Below are positions 1-10,469 of a stretch of DNA of 64,000 nucleotides, piece after piece (position 1 is the stretch's first letter; every line of letters starts with the position of its first letter). Both the position numbers and the translations under genes were made by a program. Under the pieces are notes generated by a model. It saw only the letters and a program-made list of their open reading frames with translations. It did not search any database and was not told the origin of the DNA. This DNA comes from Lentisphaeria bacterium (GTDB taxonomy: Bacteria > Verrucomicrobiota > Lentisphaeria > Victivallales > Victivallaceae). The DNA is taken from contig CP091727.1 in NCBI GenBank assembly GCA_022009855.1, positions 620,001 to 684,000 on the forward strand. The letters run 5' to 3'.

Positions 1-149
1 AGGAGATCGAGCGGAAGCTGCAACGCTTTCCGCTCCATCGCGCGGCCACCGCGGAAGAGGTGGCGGAAGCGGCGGTCAACACTCTCCGCTGCGGCGCGAT
101 GACCGGGGAAACGGTAAACATCAACAGCGGCGTCTACTTTGCGCCGTAA
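1..149 (+). CDS. Short-chain dehydrogenase/reductase, C-terminal fragment
   Basis: Open frame from base 3 to the TAA at 147-149, truncated by the window edge. The visible 48 residues carry the ending typical of classical SDR oxidoreductases: an 'AEEVAEAAVNTL' helix followed by 'TGETVNINSGVYF', the last beta strand that precedes the C-terminus in this family. Substrate cannot be told from the tail. A diverged copy of the same 3' end recurs at about 4740-4842 just before the second GH39-like gene, so SDR and GH39 genes were probably neighbours in an ancestral repeated module. Confidence 0.7.
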   Translation, partial: EIERKLQRFPLHRAATAEEVAEAAVNTLRCGAMTGETVNINSGVYFAP

Positions 150-283
150 CACAAAAAAGGGAGAAACAGGAGATGCTGGAGAGAGTGAGGGCACGGCTGG
201 ATGCGGTGGATGTCGTCGATCTACCGGTTCCGCGTAAGGACTTCTGGACGGATCCGAATCATTTCAATCTGGAGGAGGATCCG
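84..283 (+). repeat. Diverged duplicate segment, copy A (SDR tail + GH39 start)
   Basis: This stretch aligns with 4776-4969. It covers the last codons of the SDR gene, the intergenic spacer and the first 37 or so codons of a GH39-like gene (MLE-V--RL ... VPRKDFWTDPNHFNLEEDP). Similarity stops at 'gaggatccg', where this copy continues into a pseudopilin and copy B continues into the full GH39 gene. Confidence 0.8.
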
Positions 284-1013
284 ATGGAGCGGAGAATCAA
301 ATTTTTCACTCTCGTAGAACTCCTGGTCGTAATTGCGATCATCGCCATCCTTGTCGCGCTCCTGCTTCCTGCTCTGGGAAAGGCAAGGTCAATGGCATCA
401 AGTATTGCCTGCGCTGGCAATCTCAAGCAGACAGGGCTGCTTCTTTCCATGTATGCCCAGCAGAACAGCGATTTTATTCCGTTTTATCAGCCTGGTTGTG
501 AAGCAAGGGATTTTGTCCCTCTCCTGCTGGAAAGGGTTTCGAAAGGAAGTTTCACGGAAGGAGTGGATCAAACGGACTCTCTCAAGGGCGTTTTCTTCTG
601 CCCCAACACCCCTCGTCTGGCGAATGCCGCATTCTACCGGAACAGTTACAGTCCGACACGCGGCCCCGCCAACTCCGCGCTTCCCCGTGCAGGAGGACTC
701 TATTTTCTGAATGGAAGCTCCTATCGCCCCCCGCAAACTGGGGATGGTCAACCCCTCTTCCGTAGCCGTTGCCGAGTCGAAGATGGAAATTTTCAGTAAC
801 TGGAACAATCTCTGTTCAGCAGGAATTCCAGACGCGTACAAGACCAATCAAGCCCGGAGTCTTCCTCCGGATTCATCCGGAATCGTGGATTATATGCGGC
901 ATAATCTAAAAGCAAATTTTCTGTACGCGGGAGGCCATTTGAAGAGTCACCTCCTGGGAACACAGTTCCATTCCGCCGCCGCGACCCCGGCCATCTTCTG
1001 GACCGAAAAATAA
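284..1013 (+). CDS. Prepilin-type N-terminal cleavage/methylation domain protein (pseudopilin)
   Basis: N-terminus MERRIKFFTLVELL followed by a hydrophobic AIIAILVALLLPAL helix is the class III signal of type II secretion/type IV pilus pseudopilins; the rest has the DUF1559-like layout common in Lentisphaerota and Planctomycetota, ending with a FLYAGGHLKSHLLG strand. The open frame begins upstream at 173, but residues 1-37 of that frame are a GH39 N-terminus, so ATG 284 is preferred; GGAGGAGG from the GH39-derived sequence serves as its ribosome site. The frame shifts at a C6 run (727-732) and continues in the +1 frame to the TAA at 1011-1013. Confidence 0.75.
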
Positions 1014-1040
1014 ATCAGCCGACACACGGGGAGCCCCCTC

Positions 1041-3274
1041 ATGAAAAAAAATTCTGTTTTCTCTCAGCCTTCTTCTACTCCTTCCCTCCGGTACACAAAG
1101 CCAGGACGGAGCCGGGCACCAGTGGCGGTCTATCCACGCCGACCGGCTGAGAATTCAGGCGGGCAGTGCTCTGGATCTCACGGAAAATTCGAAACTTCCA
1201 CGTCTTCCGGACGGGACACTTCCACGTTTGGAGATCCGACAGGACGGCAAACTTTCCTCGCGGCTGATGGGATTCAATTGCGGTGGCTTCTTCCAGTTTC
1301 CCGGCAATCCCTACCCGCAGCCGACCCGGGAGGAGGTATCCGCATTTGTCCTGGCGACACGTCGTCAGGGGTACAATGCAATTCGATTTTTCGATGCCGA
1401 TAAACTCTGTACTCAGCAGAATTTCCTGCCGGATGAAGAACGGTTTTCCCTGCTGGATCACCTGCTGGCGGAGTTCGGCAGGAACGGGATATATTGTTAT
1501 CTCCCGATCGCCGCATACCATGTTTTTCAAAAAGACTCGGCCGAATCACGTAAAAAACACAATTCCAACGATATGAAGCTGCGCATGTATCTCGGCGATC
1601 CGGCAGTGCGGAATGCATGGGCATTCGGAGTACGCACGCTTCTGAACCGTCGCAACAGCTGTAACGGAAAACTCTATCGGGATGACACGACAATCGGCGT
1701 GATTGAGTTCTGGAACGAATTGGAAGGTGGTTTGATCTGGGGAAAACTCGCCCCGGAAACATTGAAAATTGCAACGGGAAAAATTCCGGGAATATCTCAG
1801 GAAAAAATATCCGACGCGGAACTCGTTGAAACAAGCAACCGGCATGGAGTCTTTCGAATCAGTCCGGGTTCCATCCCGAATGCTGGGCGGCCTCGGAAAG
1901 ACACCGCTTGACCGGGAGCTTCTGCTTTTCACCGGCTCCATTGCCCGGGAATGCTTCGACTGGTGCAGTTCCACTGTACGAGCAACCGGATACCGGGGGC
2001 TGATTGCCCAGTACGATGTTCCCCACTGGATCGATAATCTGGCCGTCCGTTACGAGAAAAGCCCCATCGCGGTTTCGCACAAGTATTTTGCCCATCCCTA
2101 CCGGCGGAGCGGACGGGAATATTGCTCCCAGCAGAGCTGCGTCAACGCATTTGCACAGAATTTTCTGCTGAACAACGCTTCCCGCTACCCGGACCGGCCC
2201 CACCTGATCACAGAATACTGCCAGCCCGTCTGGAATCGTTACCAATTCGAAGCAGGTCCGCTTTTCGGCGCTTACGGTGCCCTGCAGGGAACTGACGGTA
2301 TCTTCATTCATGAAGCGGCGGTCAATCTCAAACCGAAACGCGGCAGTTATCCTTACTCATATTTCAATGTGGGCGCCAATCCGGTCCTGCGCGCGGGAGA
2401 ATTCATTGCGAATATGCTCTATCTGCGTGGAGACGTAAAACCGTCTCCATTCCGGATTGATCTTGCCGTTCCCGAAGAGGCGACCAGGATGTATCGAGGA
2501 CTCTCGCTGGAGCAGATTCGTCTGGCTCTGCTTTGCGGCTTCGCGATTACGTTCCCGGATCTGCCGATTCCGCCGGATCTGAAGAGCTCTCCCGCCCCCG
2601 CCGCACTGACCATTCCCATGCAGGGCAGCAGCAAAGATGCCGGCTTCCGCGGAGGCTGGTCCGCGGATCTGCAGGAGACGGGCGATACGTCATTCGATAT
2701 GAATACGATCGTTGCGGAACTGAAAAAACGACATCTCCTTCCGCCGGGAAACCAAACCGCTCCGGATTCGGGAATCTTCGAAAGCTGTACCGGAGAGATT
2801 CTCCTGAATTCTCCGGCAAAGGAGTTCCGGGTCATCACCGGACGAACCGAAGTGATCACGATGGAAAAAGGTCGACGGGAATTTTCCGGATTTCTGCGGC
2901 AGATAACCCTCTCAGAAGCCGGTTGTTTCGCCGCGACCGCAGTCGACCGCCGTCCGCTCCCGGAGAGCCGGCGTATCGTTCTGGTCTACTCCACACGCGT
3001 GGCCAATACCGGAATGGAATGGGACGCAACAGGAGAGTACCTCGTCAAACGCGGCACACTGCCGGTCCGGATGAAAACGGGGCGTTTTGACGCCGTTTTC
3101 ACCAATCGTTCCGGCAGCCGGTTCCGCTGCTACGCATTGAATCTCGCCGGGGAACGCATGGAGGAAATTCCACTTCTTCAGGAGCAGGATCGGCTGATCG
3201 TATCGGTGGATACGTCGCAGACAAAAGAGATCAGCCCCTTCTTCGAGCTGGTCGGAATGGAGAATGAGAAATGA
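1041..3274 (+). CDS. Exported glycoside hydrolase, GH5-like (clan GH-A)
   Basis: About 740 residues after joining three frames. ATG 1041 is followed by an A8 run (1044-1051); removing one A gives the signal peptide MKKILFSLSLLLLPSGT and a continuous frame. The mature part reads RLMGFNCGG, then a TIM-barrel pattern: IEFWNELEGG (putative acid/base Glu after Asn) and HLITEYCQP (putative nucleophile). A second frameshift lies near 1761-1770. The C-terminal third is probably a beta-sandwich. It is likely secreted and acts on a plant-type polysaccharide; substrate unknown. Its stop overlaps the next start (ATGA-type overlap, 3271-3274), so the two are co-transcribed. Confidence 0.7.
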
Positions 3275-4794
3275 ATTGTGAAGAGCCTGTATTCGACTTC
3301 AACCGGAATCCTTTTGAGAATCATCCGGCACTGGAATTCCAGATGAAACTGCCTCAGAAATCGAGCAGGGAGATAAAGAATTCCCTGATGGGGCTGGGAT
3401 TTGAGACACTGGACCGGCAGACATTCAATCCGAAAGATTTCTATGATCTTGTCGGAGAAACCGGCATCAAGCATGTGCGCTGTCAGACCGGCTGGATCCG
3501 GTGTGAGCGCGTCAGGGGTCAATATGATTTTTCATGGCTCGATGACATCGTGGACTCCCTGGCGCAGCGGGGAATCCGCACCTGGTTCAGCCTCAGCTAC
3601 GGGAATCCGCTGTACACGCCGGTCCCGGAATATGAAGAGATCCGTCGGAGTTCCGGCTCGGGAATTCTTTCCGGACGGATTCGCGGCTACGTCGGGGAAG
3701 TCCCCCTCTACCATGGCGAAGAGGCGATGCGAGGTTTTCTTGACTACACGCGGGCCATTGCCGGGCATTTCAAGGATCGTGTGACGGAATGGGAGATCTG
3801 GAACGAACCGGATGTCCTGAGTCAGTTCTGGTGTTATCATGGGCGTGCCCCTTATCCTGACCTCTCCGACCTTGAACGTCTCGAACGCTGTGCCGCGGAT
3901 TATGTCCGCTTTTTCCGGGAAACTGGAAACGTAGTCCGGTGTGAGATTCCATCCGCGCGCCTTGCCGCCTGTGCAGCCAATCCGGCCTCCGAATATATAC
4001 GGGCCTGTGCGGAACACGGCCTTTCCGAGCTGGCGGACATTTTCTGCTATCATATTTACGGAAATCAGGAAAACTATACCAGGCGGAGAGTGAATTTTGC
4101 CAAAGCCTGTCTTGGAACGAAACTGGAGTACTGGCAGGGCGAGAGCGGCTTTCCGACCGGCAAAAGCACCCTGTTCACATTGCCGACCGAATATAATCAG
4201 GCAAAATTCATAGCACGCCGAGCGATGATCGATCTCCAGTGCGGAGCAAAACGCTCCTCTATTTTCACCGTCACTGATTTTAAAAACTACTATCCGGATG
4301 GGAGCGACCAGCATTTCGGAGTCATCAATGGAAGAACTCTGAAGCCGAAACTCTCCTGCCAGGTTCTGAAGGCGATGGCGTTTCTGACCGAGGATGCAAT
4401 TCCCACCGAAGATCTTCTGATTCGGTTCACGCCGACACATGGCGCCGTTCTCAGTCCCATTCGCGCCTTTGATCTGGAGACGGTTGTGTTTCGCAAAAAC
4501 GGTATTCCCGCGGCGGCGATCTGGCAGCCGGAGAACGTGGCGATTTCCTTTCAACCAATCATGGGGGAAATTCAATTCCTGACAGGCAGGAAACCTCCCC
4601 TGACGGAACCTGTCCTGATCGATCCTCTGCGTGGAAACGTGTATCGAATCCTCCATGCGGGATGCCCCGCCTGGGCAAAGGGAGGAACGGTCTTTCCGCC
4701 GCTTCCCGTTCCGGATTATCCGGTTATCATAACCGACCGCCGTGCGGTGACGGGAGAAGAAATTGCAGAGGTCAGCTCCGCTGCGACGCAATGA
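3271..4794 (+). CDS. GH39-like glycoside hydrolase, paralogue A
   Basis: 507-residue uninterrupted frame, no signal peptide, so probably cytosolic. Clan GH-A features: EWEIWNEPDV (acid/base Glu near residue 175) and YWQGESG (nucleophile Glu near residue 290). It is clearly paralogous to the gene at 4859-6438, sharing LGFETLDR, CQTGW, YDFSWLD, GEVPLYHGEE and SSIFTVTDF. The last 16 residues (RRAVTGEEIAEVSSAATQ region) align better with the SDR tail at 25-80 than with GH39 C-termini, so the end is a recombination junction. Family call beta-xylosidase-like; real substrate unknown. Confidence 0.75.
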   Translation: MNCEEPVFDFNRNPFENHPALEFQMKLPQKSSREIKNSLMGLGFETLDRQTFNPKDFYDLVGETGIKHVRCQTGWIRCERVRGQYDFSWLDDIVDSLAQRGIRTWFSLSYGNPLYTPVPEYEEIRRSSGSGILSGRIRGYVGEVPLYHGEEAMRGFLDYTRAIAGHFKDRVTEWEIWNEPDVLSQFWCYHGRAPYPDLSDLERLERCAADYVRFFRETGNVVRCEIPSARLAACAANPASEYIRACAEHGLSELADIFCYHIYGNQENYTRRRVNFAKACLGTKLEYWQGESGFPTGKSTLFTLPTEYNQAKFIARRAMIDLQCGAKRSSIFTVTDFKNYYPDGSDQHFGVINGRTLKPKLSCQVLKAMAFLTEDAIPTEDLLIRFTPTHGAVLSPIRAFDLETVVFRKNGIPAAAIWQPENVAISFQPIMGEIQFLTGRKPPLTEPVLIDPLRGNVYRILHAGCPAWAKGGTVFPPLPVPDYPVIITDRRAVTGEEIAEVSSAATQ

Positions 4795-4969
4795 CCGGGG
4801 AAACGGGAAACATCAACAGCGGCGTCTACTTTGCGCCATAATGCAGGAGAAGCGGGAAATGCTGGAAAATGTGAAAAAAAGGTTGAATGCAGCAGGCATC
4901 ATTGTGCCGCCGGTTCCGCGAAAGGATTTCTGGACGGATCCGAACCACTTCAATCTGGAGGAGGATCCG
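4776..4969 (+). repeat. Diverged duplicate segment, copy B (SDR tail + GH39 start)
   Basis: Pairs with 84-283. Here the SDR-derived part has lost its own gene and overlaps the 3' end of the GH39 paralogue A, while the GH39 start is intact. The copies differ at many positions, so this is an old duplication, not a recent exact repeat or assembly stutter. Confidence 0.8.
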
Positions 4970-6438
4970 CTGGAACACTTCCCCGGCGCGGAACTGCTGG
5001 GCCGCCTCCCGTCGAAAAGAAGCGTTGACGTGAAGCGCTCCATCCTCGGCGTCGGCTTTGAGACGCTCGACCGCGACACATTCGATCCGCGGAAGACCAT
5101 TCCCTTCCTCGCGGAGAGCGGCGTGAAGTTCGCCCGCTGCCAGACCGGCTGGATGAAGTGCGAGAAGGTTCCGGGAGAGTACGACTTCTCCTGGCTGGAC
5201 GAGGTGGTGAACTCCCTGGCGGGAATCGGCATTGAAACCTGGTTCAGCCTGAGTTTCGGCCACCCGGTCCACACTCCGGCGGCGGCGTATGAGAAAGCGT
5301 GGCGCGAAGCGGCGGGAAAGATCGTCCCCGGCTGGGCGAGGGGCTGGGTGGGGGAAGTCCCGCTCTACCACGGGGAAAAGGGCATGAACGCCTGGAAGCA
5401 GTATGTCCGGGCACTCTGCCGCCACTTCCGCGGCCGTGTCCGCTACTACGAGGTCTGGAATGAGCCGGAAACCTTCTGGTGCCACAACGGGAAATCCCTG
5501 TGGGACGAACTCTCTCTGGAGGAGAAGGCGCGCGATTACACCCGGCTGGTGGCGAAAACCGCCGAAGCAGTTCATGCGGAAATACCGGATGCAAAAATAA
5601 TTGCAGTTGCGGCCCAGACCGGCACCAGCTACATCAAAGCGCTCGGAAAAAACAAACTCGCCGATCACATCGACATCTTCAGTTATCACTTCTACGGCCC
5701 GGTGCCGGAGGAGTTCATCGGGGAACGGGTGAACCATCTCCGTGCCTGTCTGCGTCCTTCTGATCCGGCAAAGAAAATCCGTTTCTGGCAGGGGGAAAGC
5801 GGGCGTGCCAGCGGCAAGTCGATGCTCTTTTTCCTTCCCGACGGAGATGGCGCAGGCGAAATATCTGACCCGCCGTTTTCTGACGGATCTGGCCTGCGGC
5901 GCGGAGCTGAGTTCGATCTTCACCGTCACGGACTTTCTCTGCTACTATCCGGACGGGCGCGACCAGTATTACGGTGTGATCGATGCGAAACACAACTGCG
6001 GGAAACTGGCCTACTACGCGATGCAGGGGGATGGGTTTCCTCTTCGACGGGCTGGTAAACGCGCCGGACAATTTCTGCGCGTTCCGCCCCGACAACTGGC
6101 AGGCGTTCGAACCGCGTGCGCCCTACCGGGTGGAGGCACACGCCTTCCGCCGCAACGGGAAACCGCTGTTCGCCTTCTGGAATCCGGAACACGTCGAACT
6201 CTCCGCCCCGGCGGTGTACGGATCCATCTACATGCTGATGGATGACGCGGAGATGTTTGAAAATCCGGTAGTGATCGACCCGATTCGGCGAAATGTCTGG
6301 CAGCTGGATGAACAGCTGGTACAGCCCACGCTGGAGGGCGGCAATTTCTACGGCGCACTCCGCATTCACCGCTTTCCGGTCATGGACTACCCGCTTTTCA
6401 TTGCGGATGCATCGATGTTCGACGAAATTCAAAACTGA
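4859..6438 (+). CDS. GH39-like glycoside hydrolase, paralogue B
   Basis: Start ATG 4859 (MLENVKKRLNAAG) has AGGAG nine bases upstream; an in-frame ATG at 4841 is less well placed. The joined product is about 526 residues with YYEVWNEPETFW (acid/base) and FWQGESGRASG (nucleophile). Two frame corrections are needed: near 5835-5850, where LPTEMAQAKYLTRRF continues in another frame, and at a G5 run (6026-6030) before GFLFDGLVNAPDNF. The C-terminal beta-rich domain ends MDYPLFIADASMFDE. No signal peptide is visible. Same glycan cluster as paralogue A and the GH50-like gene, 15 bp upstream of the latter. Confidence 0.75.
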
Positions 6439-6453
6439 AGGGATGGTTGCACT

Positions 6454-8481
6454 ATGAATCTGCTGCAATGGGGAATCGCCTGCGGAATGACCGGCTGCCT
6501 GCTGGCGGTGGCCTCCGCGGCGGAGCTGATATGGAAGAACGATGAATACCGCATCTACCCGAAAAAGAATCGTTGCGTCGTCCGCAAGATGTCCGGAGAG
6601 CCATCCGGCCTGGAGGTGCTTTTCCGGCCGACCCAGTCCCGCCCGGGCGTCGAAGCGCCCTTCATGGTGGTGGCGATTGTTCAGAAGGACTCCCGCTTTT
6701 CCGACCGCATGGCCTCCTACGGCGCTTTCGCGGTCGACGTGGAGAACTGCAACGACCGCCCGCTGGTCTTTCAGGTGCGGATCGTCACCCACCACGGCAA
6801 AGTGGAACGGGCAACAGAAAACTTCCGACAGATAATTCCCGCACGGTCGAAGGTCACGGTCACCGCCCCCTACGCGACCGTAGCCCCCTTCAGCCGGATT
6901 GCGCTGGATCCCCGGCTTCGCCTGAGTCCGGCGGGAGTCGACTGCAACGTCAATTTGTTCCGCGAACGGCTGAGCGTCGACTTCGGCGTTCTGAGCGCTT
7001 CGCTCTATCAGGAGAAGGAGTATAAATTCAAACTCACCAACTTCCGTCTCACCGGGCAACCACCGCAATACACTCCGCTGCTGGCCCATCCGGAGAAGTT
7101 CTTCCCCTTCATCGATGATTTCGGGCAGTACATCCACGCGGACTGGCCGGAGAAGGTCCGCTCCGAAGCGGATCTGAAAGCACGGGCGGTTGAGGAGCGC
7201 AAGGCTCTGGCGGCGACGACGCCGATTCCCCGGCGGACCCGGTTCGGCGGCTGGGCGGACGGGCCGACGCTCCGGGCGACCGGATTCTTCCGGGTTGACC
7301 GGTACCGCGACCGCTGGACTCTGGTGGATCCGGAGGGGAAACTCTTTTTCGGTATGGGAATGAATGGAATCCGGTTCCGTCAGAACGACTACAAAAAGAT
7401 CGCCGCCACTGGTTCACCCATCTGGAGGATCACACCAGTCGCAATCTCAAAATCAAATACGGCAGCATCGATCCCGCCGCCGTCGACATGGCGCAGGAAC
7501 GGCTCTGCAAATGGGGCTTCAACACGGTGGGCGGCTGGTGCGACAAACGGGTGTATCGCGGGGGTCGTCTCGCCTACACTCCGGTGTTGCTCGACTGGTC
7601 GAAACCGGCGCTGATACCGGGGCGGAAATTCTACGATGCATTTGATCCGGCGTTCGTCCGGTCGCTGGATGACGCCTTCAAGACACAGTGGAAATTCACC
7701 ATCGACGACCCGTGGTGCATCGGCTATTTCATTCACAATGAGCTGACGCTGAACCCGGTGGAGCTGGGCGAGCATGTGGCGACAGCTCCGGCTGCCATGC
7801 CCGGGAAAAAGAGTTCCGGAAGTTTCTGGAGAAAAAATATCCCTCCATCCGCGAGTTGAACCGGGTCTGGAGCGCCGACTATGCCGATTACGACGATTTC
7901 ATGAGCTCCCGGAAAATCCGGTTCGACAAGCGGAAAAGCCACTCGGATATGGCGGCATTCGGCCGGGTGATGATCGACCGTTACTATCGAGTCTGCCGGG
8001 ACGCGGTCCGGCGCAATGCCCCGAATCATCTCTATCTGGGCTCCCGGCTCCGGCCGCTGCCCGATGCCGATCTCCTGGTGGCATACATCGCGAATCAATA
8101 CTGTGATGTGGTGAGCATCAACAGCTATTATCTGCTCTACCGGGATCTCGGCATGCCCGGCATCACGAAGCCGATCTGGCTGTCGGAGTATTCGATCCGG
8201 GCGGACGGCCGCGGCTACTGGGGGGCGCAGCCTTACCGCGATCAGCAGGAACGGGCCGAAGTGTTTCAGCAGGTCTTCCGCGACATTCTCGCCAATCCCG
8301 CCCTTGTCGGCGCCAGCTGGTTCTGCTACCGCAGTCAGCTGGTGACCGGCAGGATGCCAGAGGGGAGGCGTATCCCTTCGGTTTCGTGGACATCACCGAT
8401 ACCCCGTACCCGGAGATGACACAGGCCAACCGCCGTCTGAGCGAAACCATGTACGACATCCGTTTTGGAGCGGGAAAGTGA
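6454..8481 (+). CDS. Exported GH50 beta-agarase-like glycoside hydrolase
   Basis: Signal peptide MNLLQWGIACGMTGCLLAVASA. An N-terminal beta-sandwich (residues about 25-220) is followed by the GH50 pattern DDFGQYIHADWPEKV, FGGWADGP, ATGFFRVDRYRDRWTLVDPEGKLFFGMGMNG, then CIGYFIHNELTL (acid/base Glu) and IWLSEYS (putative nucleophile). About 675 residues, within the family range. Three frame corrections: A5 at 7393-7397, near 7800-7808, and G4 at 8362-8365; the last restores a C-terminus ending RRLSETMYDIRFGAGK. Agar, porphyran or another galactan-type substrate is possible; not provable from sequence. Confidence 0.7.
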
Positions 8482-8542
8482 CCAACCGGAGAAAATTCCC
8501 GGAGAAATCGGCATCCATCCATCATAACACAAGGAGGTGAAT

Positions 8543-9346
8543 ATGAAAAGGAACACAAATTTTACCCTTATTGAACTCCTCGTCGTGATCGCAATCATCG
8601 CCATTCTGGCTGCGCTCCTCATGCCGGCACTGAACAAGGCGCGCACCACCGCAAGAGCCGCCAAATGCATCTCCAATCTGAAACAGTGCGGAATGATGAT
8701 CGGCATGTACGGAAGCGATTTCAACGGCTACTTCCTGATGCGGGTTCCGTCGGCGGAGGGATGGTATTTCAAGCCCTGCCACAACAACCAGAACGGCGGC
8801 AGGGGGTACACCTACGGGACATGGGGTCAGATTCTGGCCAATGCCGGTTACGCCAACCCGAGCAATCAGGTGACGGTCTGTTCGGAATCCAAAATTCCGC
8901 ACGACGCAAACAGCGCCTACTTCGAATACACCTACGGGGCCAATGCCGACGGCCACTGGGAAAATCACGGAGCCTGGTGCGGCACCAAAGGCTGGGGCAA
9001 TGAGAAGGGGCGCTGGTATTATCGCGGCAGTGAAATCGGCGCAAAGAGCGGCGACGACTTCAAAATAATGATTCCGGAGAAGGCGCCGAGCACCTTTGTG
9101 ATGCTCGCCTGTGTCCGCACGCCCTACGGGACGCTGAAGACCTCCGGAGCGAAAGTATCGGGACTGGGCGGAACCAGCGTGATCTGGGGCAGTTCAAGCC
9201 TCAGCGGCACTTGCTACTGGGCCGTCCATAACAAACAGGTCAACGTCCTCTTCCCGGATCTGCATGTCACCTCGCAATCCACCATCGAGATGCGTCAGAA
9301 AGTTGCGGACAACCTGCAGTTCTTCTATGGGGATGAGATTTATTGA
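8543..9346 (+). CDS. Pseudopilin (prepilin-type N-terminal cleavage domain)
   Basis: ATG 8543 sits six bases after a strong AAGGAGGTGA; the GTG at 8537 lies inside that ribosome site and is rejected. MKRNTNFTLIELL plus the hydrophobic AIIAILAALLMPAL helix identify a prepilin peptidase substrate; the C-terminal part has HNKQVNVLFPDLHVTSQS, the 'FLDGH' strand of DUF1559-like pseudopilins. 267 residues, no frameshift. It separates the GH39/GH50 set from the following glycosidase pair. Confidence 0.9.
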   Translation: MKRNTNFTLIELLVVIAIIAILAALLMPALNKARTTARAAKCISNLKQCGMMIGMYGSDFNGYFLMRVPSAEGWYFKPCHNNQNGGRGYTYGTWGQILANAGYANPSNQVTVCSESKIPHDANSAYFEYTYGANADGHWENHGAWCGTKGWGNEKGRWYYRGSEIGAKSGDDFKIMIPEKAPSTFVMLACVRTPYGTLKTSGAKVSGLGGTSVIWGSSSLSGTCYWAVHNKQVNVLFPDLHVTSQSTIEMRQKVADNLQFFYGDEIY

Positions 9347-9534
9347 ACCGGGTTCTCCGCCGGCGGCCGGCCGGGGCAGAAGTACCCTAACTATGTACGG
9401 CAGTATCGTTTTTATGTATTTGCAGTTTCCGGTTTCGCATGTATTATTCAAAACGGACGCGCAGTCTCACGGACAGAATGCGAAATTCCGCCCGGCCGAA
9501 ACAGGAGCAGGGTTACTCGAAGGAGAAAGATTTG

Positions 9535-10451
9535 ATGTCAAAACAATGGGAAAAATTTCCGGGGAATCCGGTGATTCCAGCCGGGCAGTGGGGAACGATT
9601 TTCGATCCTTTCGTTCTGGAGTGCAGACCGCCGGCGCCGCGATTCCGGATGTACCTGAGCTGGCGCCCCCAGAACGCCATCGCCATGACCGAGAGCGACG
9701 ACGGCATCCACTGGAGTGATCTCCGGATCGTCCTCGGCGCCTTCCCCCGGCCGGACCTGCGGGAGTTCCACATCAACCGCGCCTGCGTCGTTCCGCTGCC
9801 GAACGGCGGATTCCGGATGTACTACTCCGGCCAGGGGCCGGACCGCACCGCGCCGAAGCACGCCGCCATCTTCACCGCCGAAAGCCGGGACGGCATCCTG
9901 TGGAACCGGATTCCGGAAGCGGTGTTTTCCCCGATGGCGCCTGGCAGAACTGCGGCGTCATGTGCCCCCATGTGCTCCGCGACCCGGCAAGCGGCCTCTT
10001 CCAGATGTGGTACTCCGGCATGAACAACCCGGGAATCCACTACGAACCGGATGCGATCGGCTATGCCGAAAGCCGGGACGGGCTGGTCTGGGAGACCCCC
10101 TCCCCCGATCCGGTGTTCCGGGCGGAACAAATTCCCGGCGGCAGACTCATCAAGGTGACCGCGGCGCAGGTTATGAAGCACGGGAAATTCTACTACATGT
10201 TCTACATCGGCTTCGAAAGCCATTCGCGGGCGACCATCTGCCTCTGCCGCTCCCGAACCGGCGTCGACGGCTGGGAACAGTATCCGGGCAACCCGATCGT
10301 TTCCCCGGACGAAGGGAGCTGGGACCACGACGCCTGCTACAAACCGGCGGTCTGCCCCGCAAACGGCGGATTTCTGCTCTGGTACAACGGTCGAAAAGAG
10401 TCCTCCGAACAGATCGGTCTGGCCGTGCTCCGCACTGCGGAACTCTGGTAA
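9535..10451 (+). CDS. Five-bladed beta-propeller glycosidase-like protein (GH43/GH130-like), copy 1
   Basis: ATG 9535 follows AAGGAG by nine bases. About 305 residues without signal peptide, built of repeated propeller blades: YLSWRPQNAIAMTESDDGIHWSD, RMYYSGQG, MWYSGMNNPG, DAIGYAESRDGLVWE, YYMFYIGFE, LLWYNGRKE. The 'S.DGIHW' and 'MWYSG' repeats are typical of GH43/GH32/GH130-type propellers. One frame correction near 9930-9940 (TTTTCCCC). The gene at 54839 is its paralogue and is likewise followed by an MGH1-like gene, so the two products probably act on the same glycan in sequence. Confidence 0.75.
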
Positions 10452-10469
10452 GGGAAAAGGAAGAATGTC

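Noticed and set aside
173..283. N-terminal extension of the first pseudopilin starting at 173
   Set aside because: These residues are the diverged start of a GH39-like gene; placing them before a prepilin signal would block cleavage. Start moved to 284.
3532..4791. Long open frame (419 codons) on the minus strand opposite the GH39 paralogue A
   Set aside because: Antisense shadow of a strongly supported clan GH-A gene; no ribosome site, no family features. The same applies to 4826-5929, 5926-7137, 9822-10745, 12047-13285 and 61408-63108.
9347..9534. Promoter for the propeller glycosidase in the 190-bp gap
   Set aside because: Only loose -35/-10 resemblance; no hexamer pair good enough to report.
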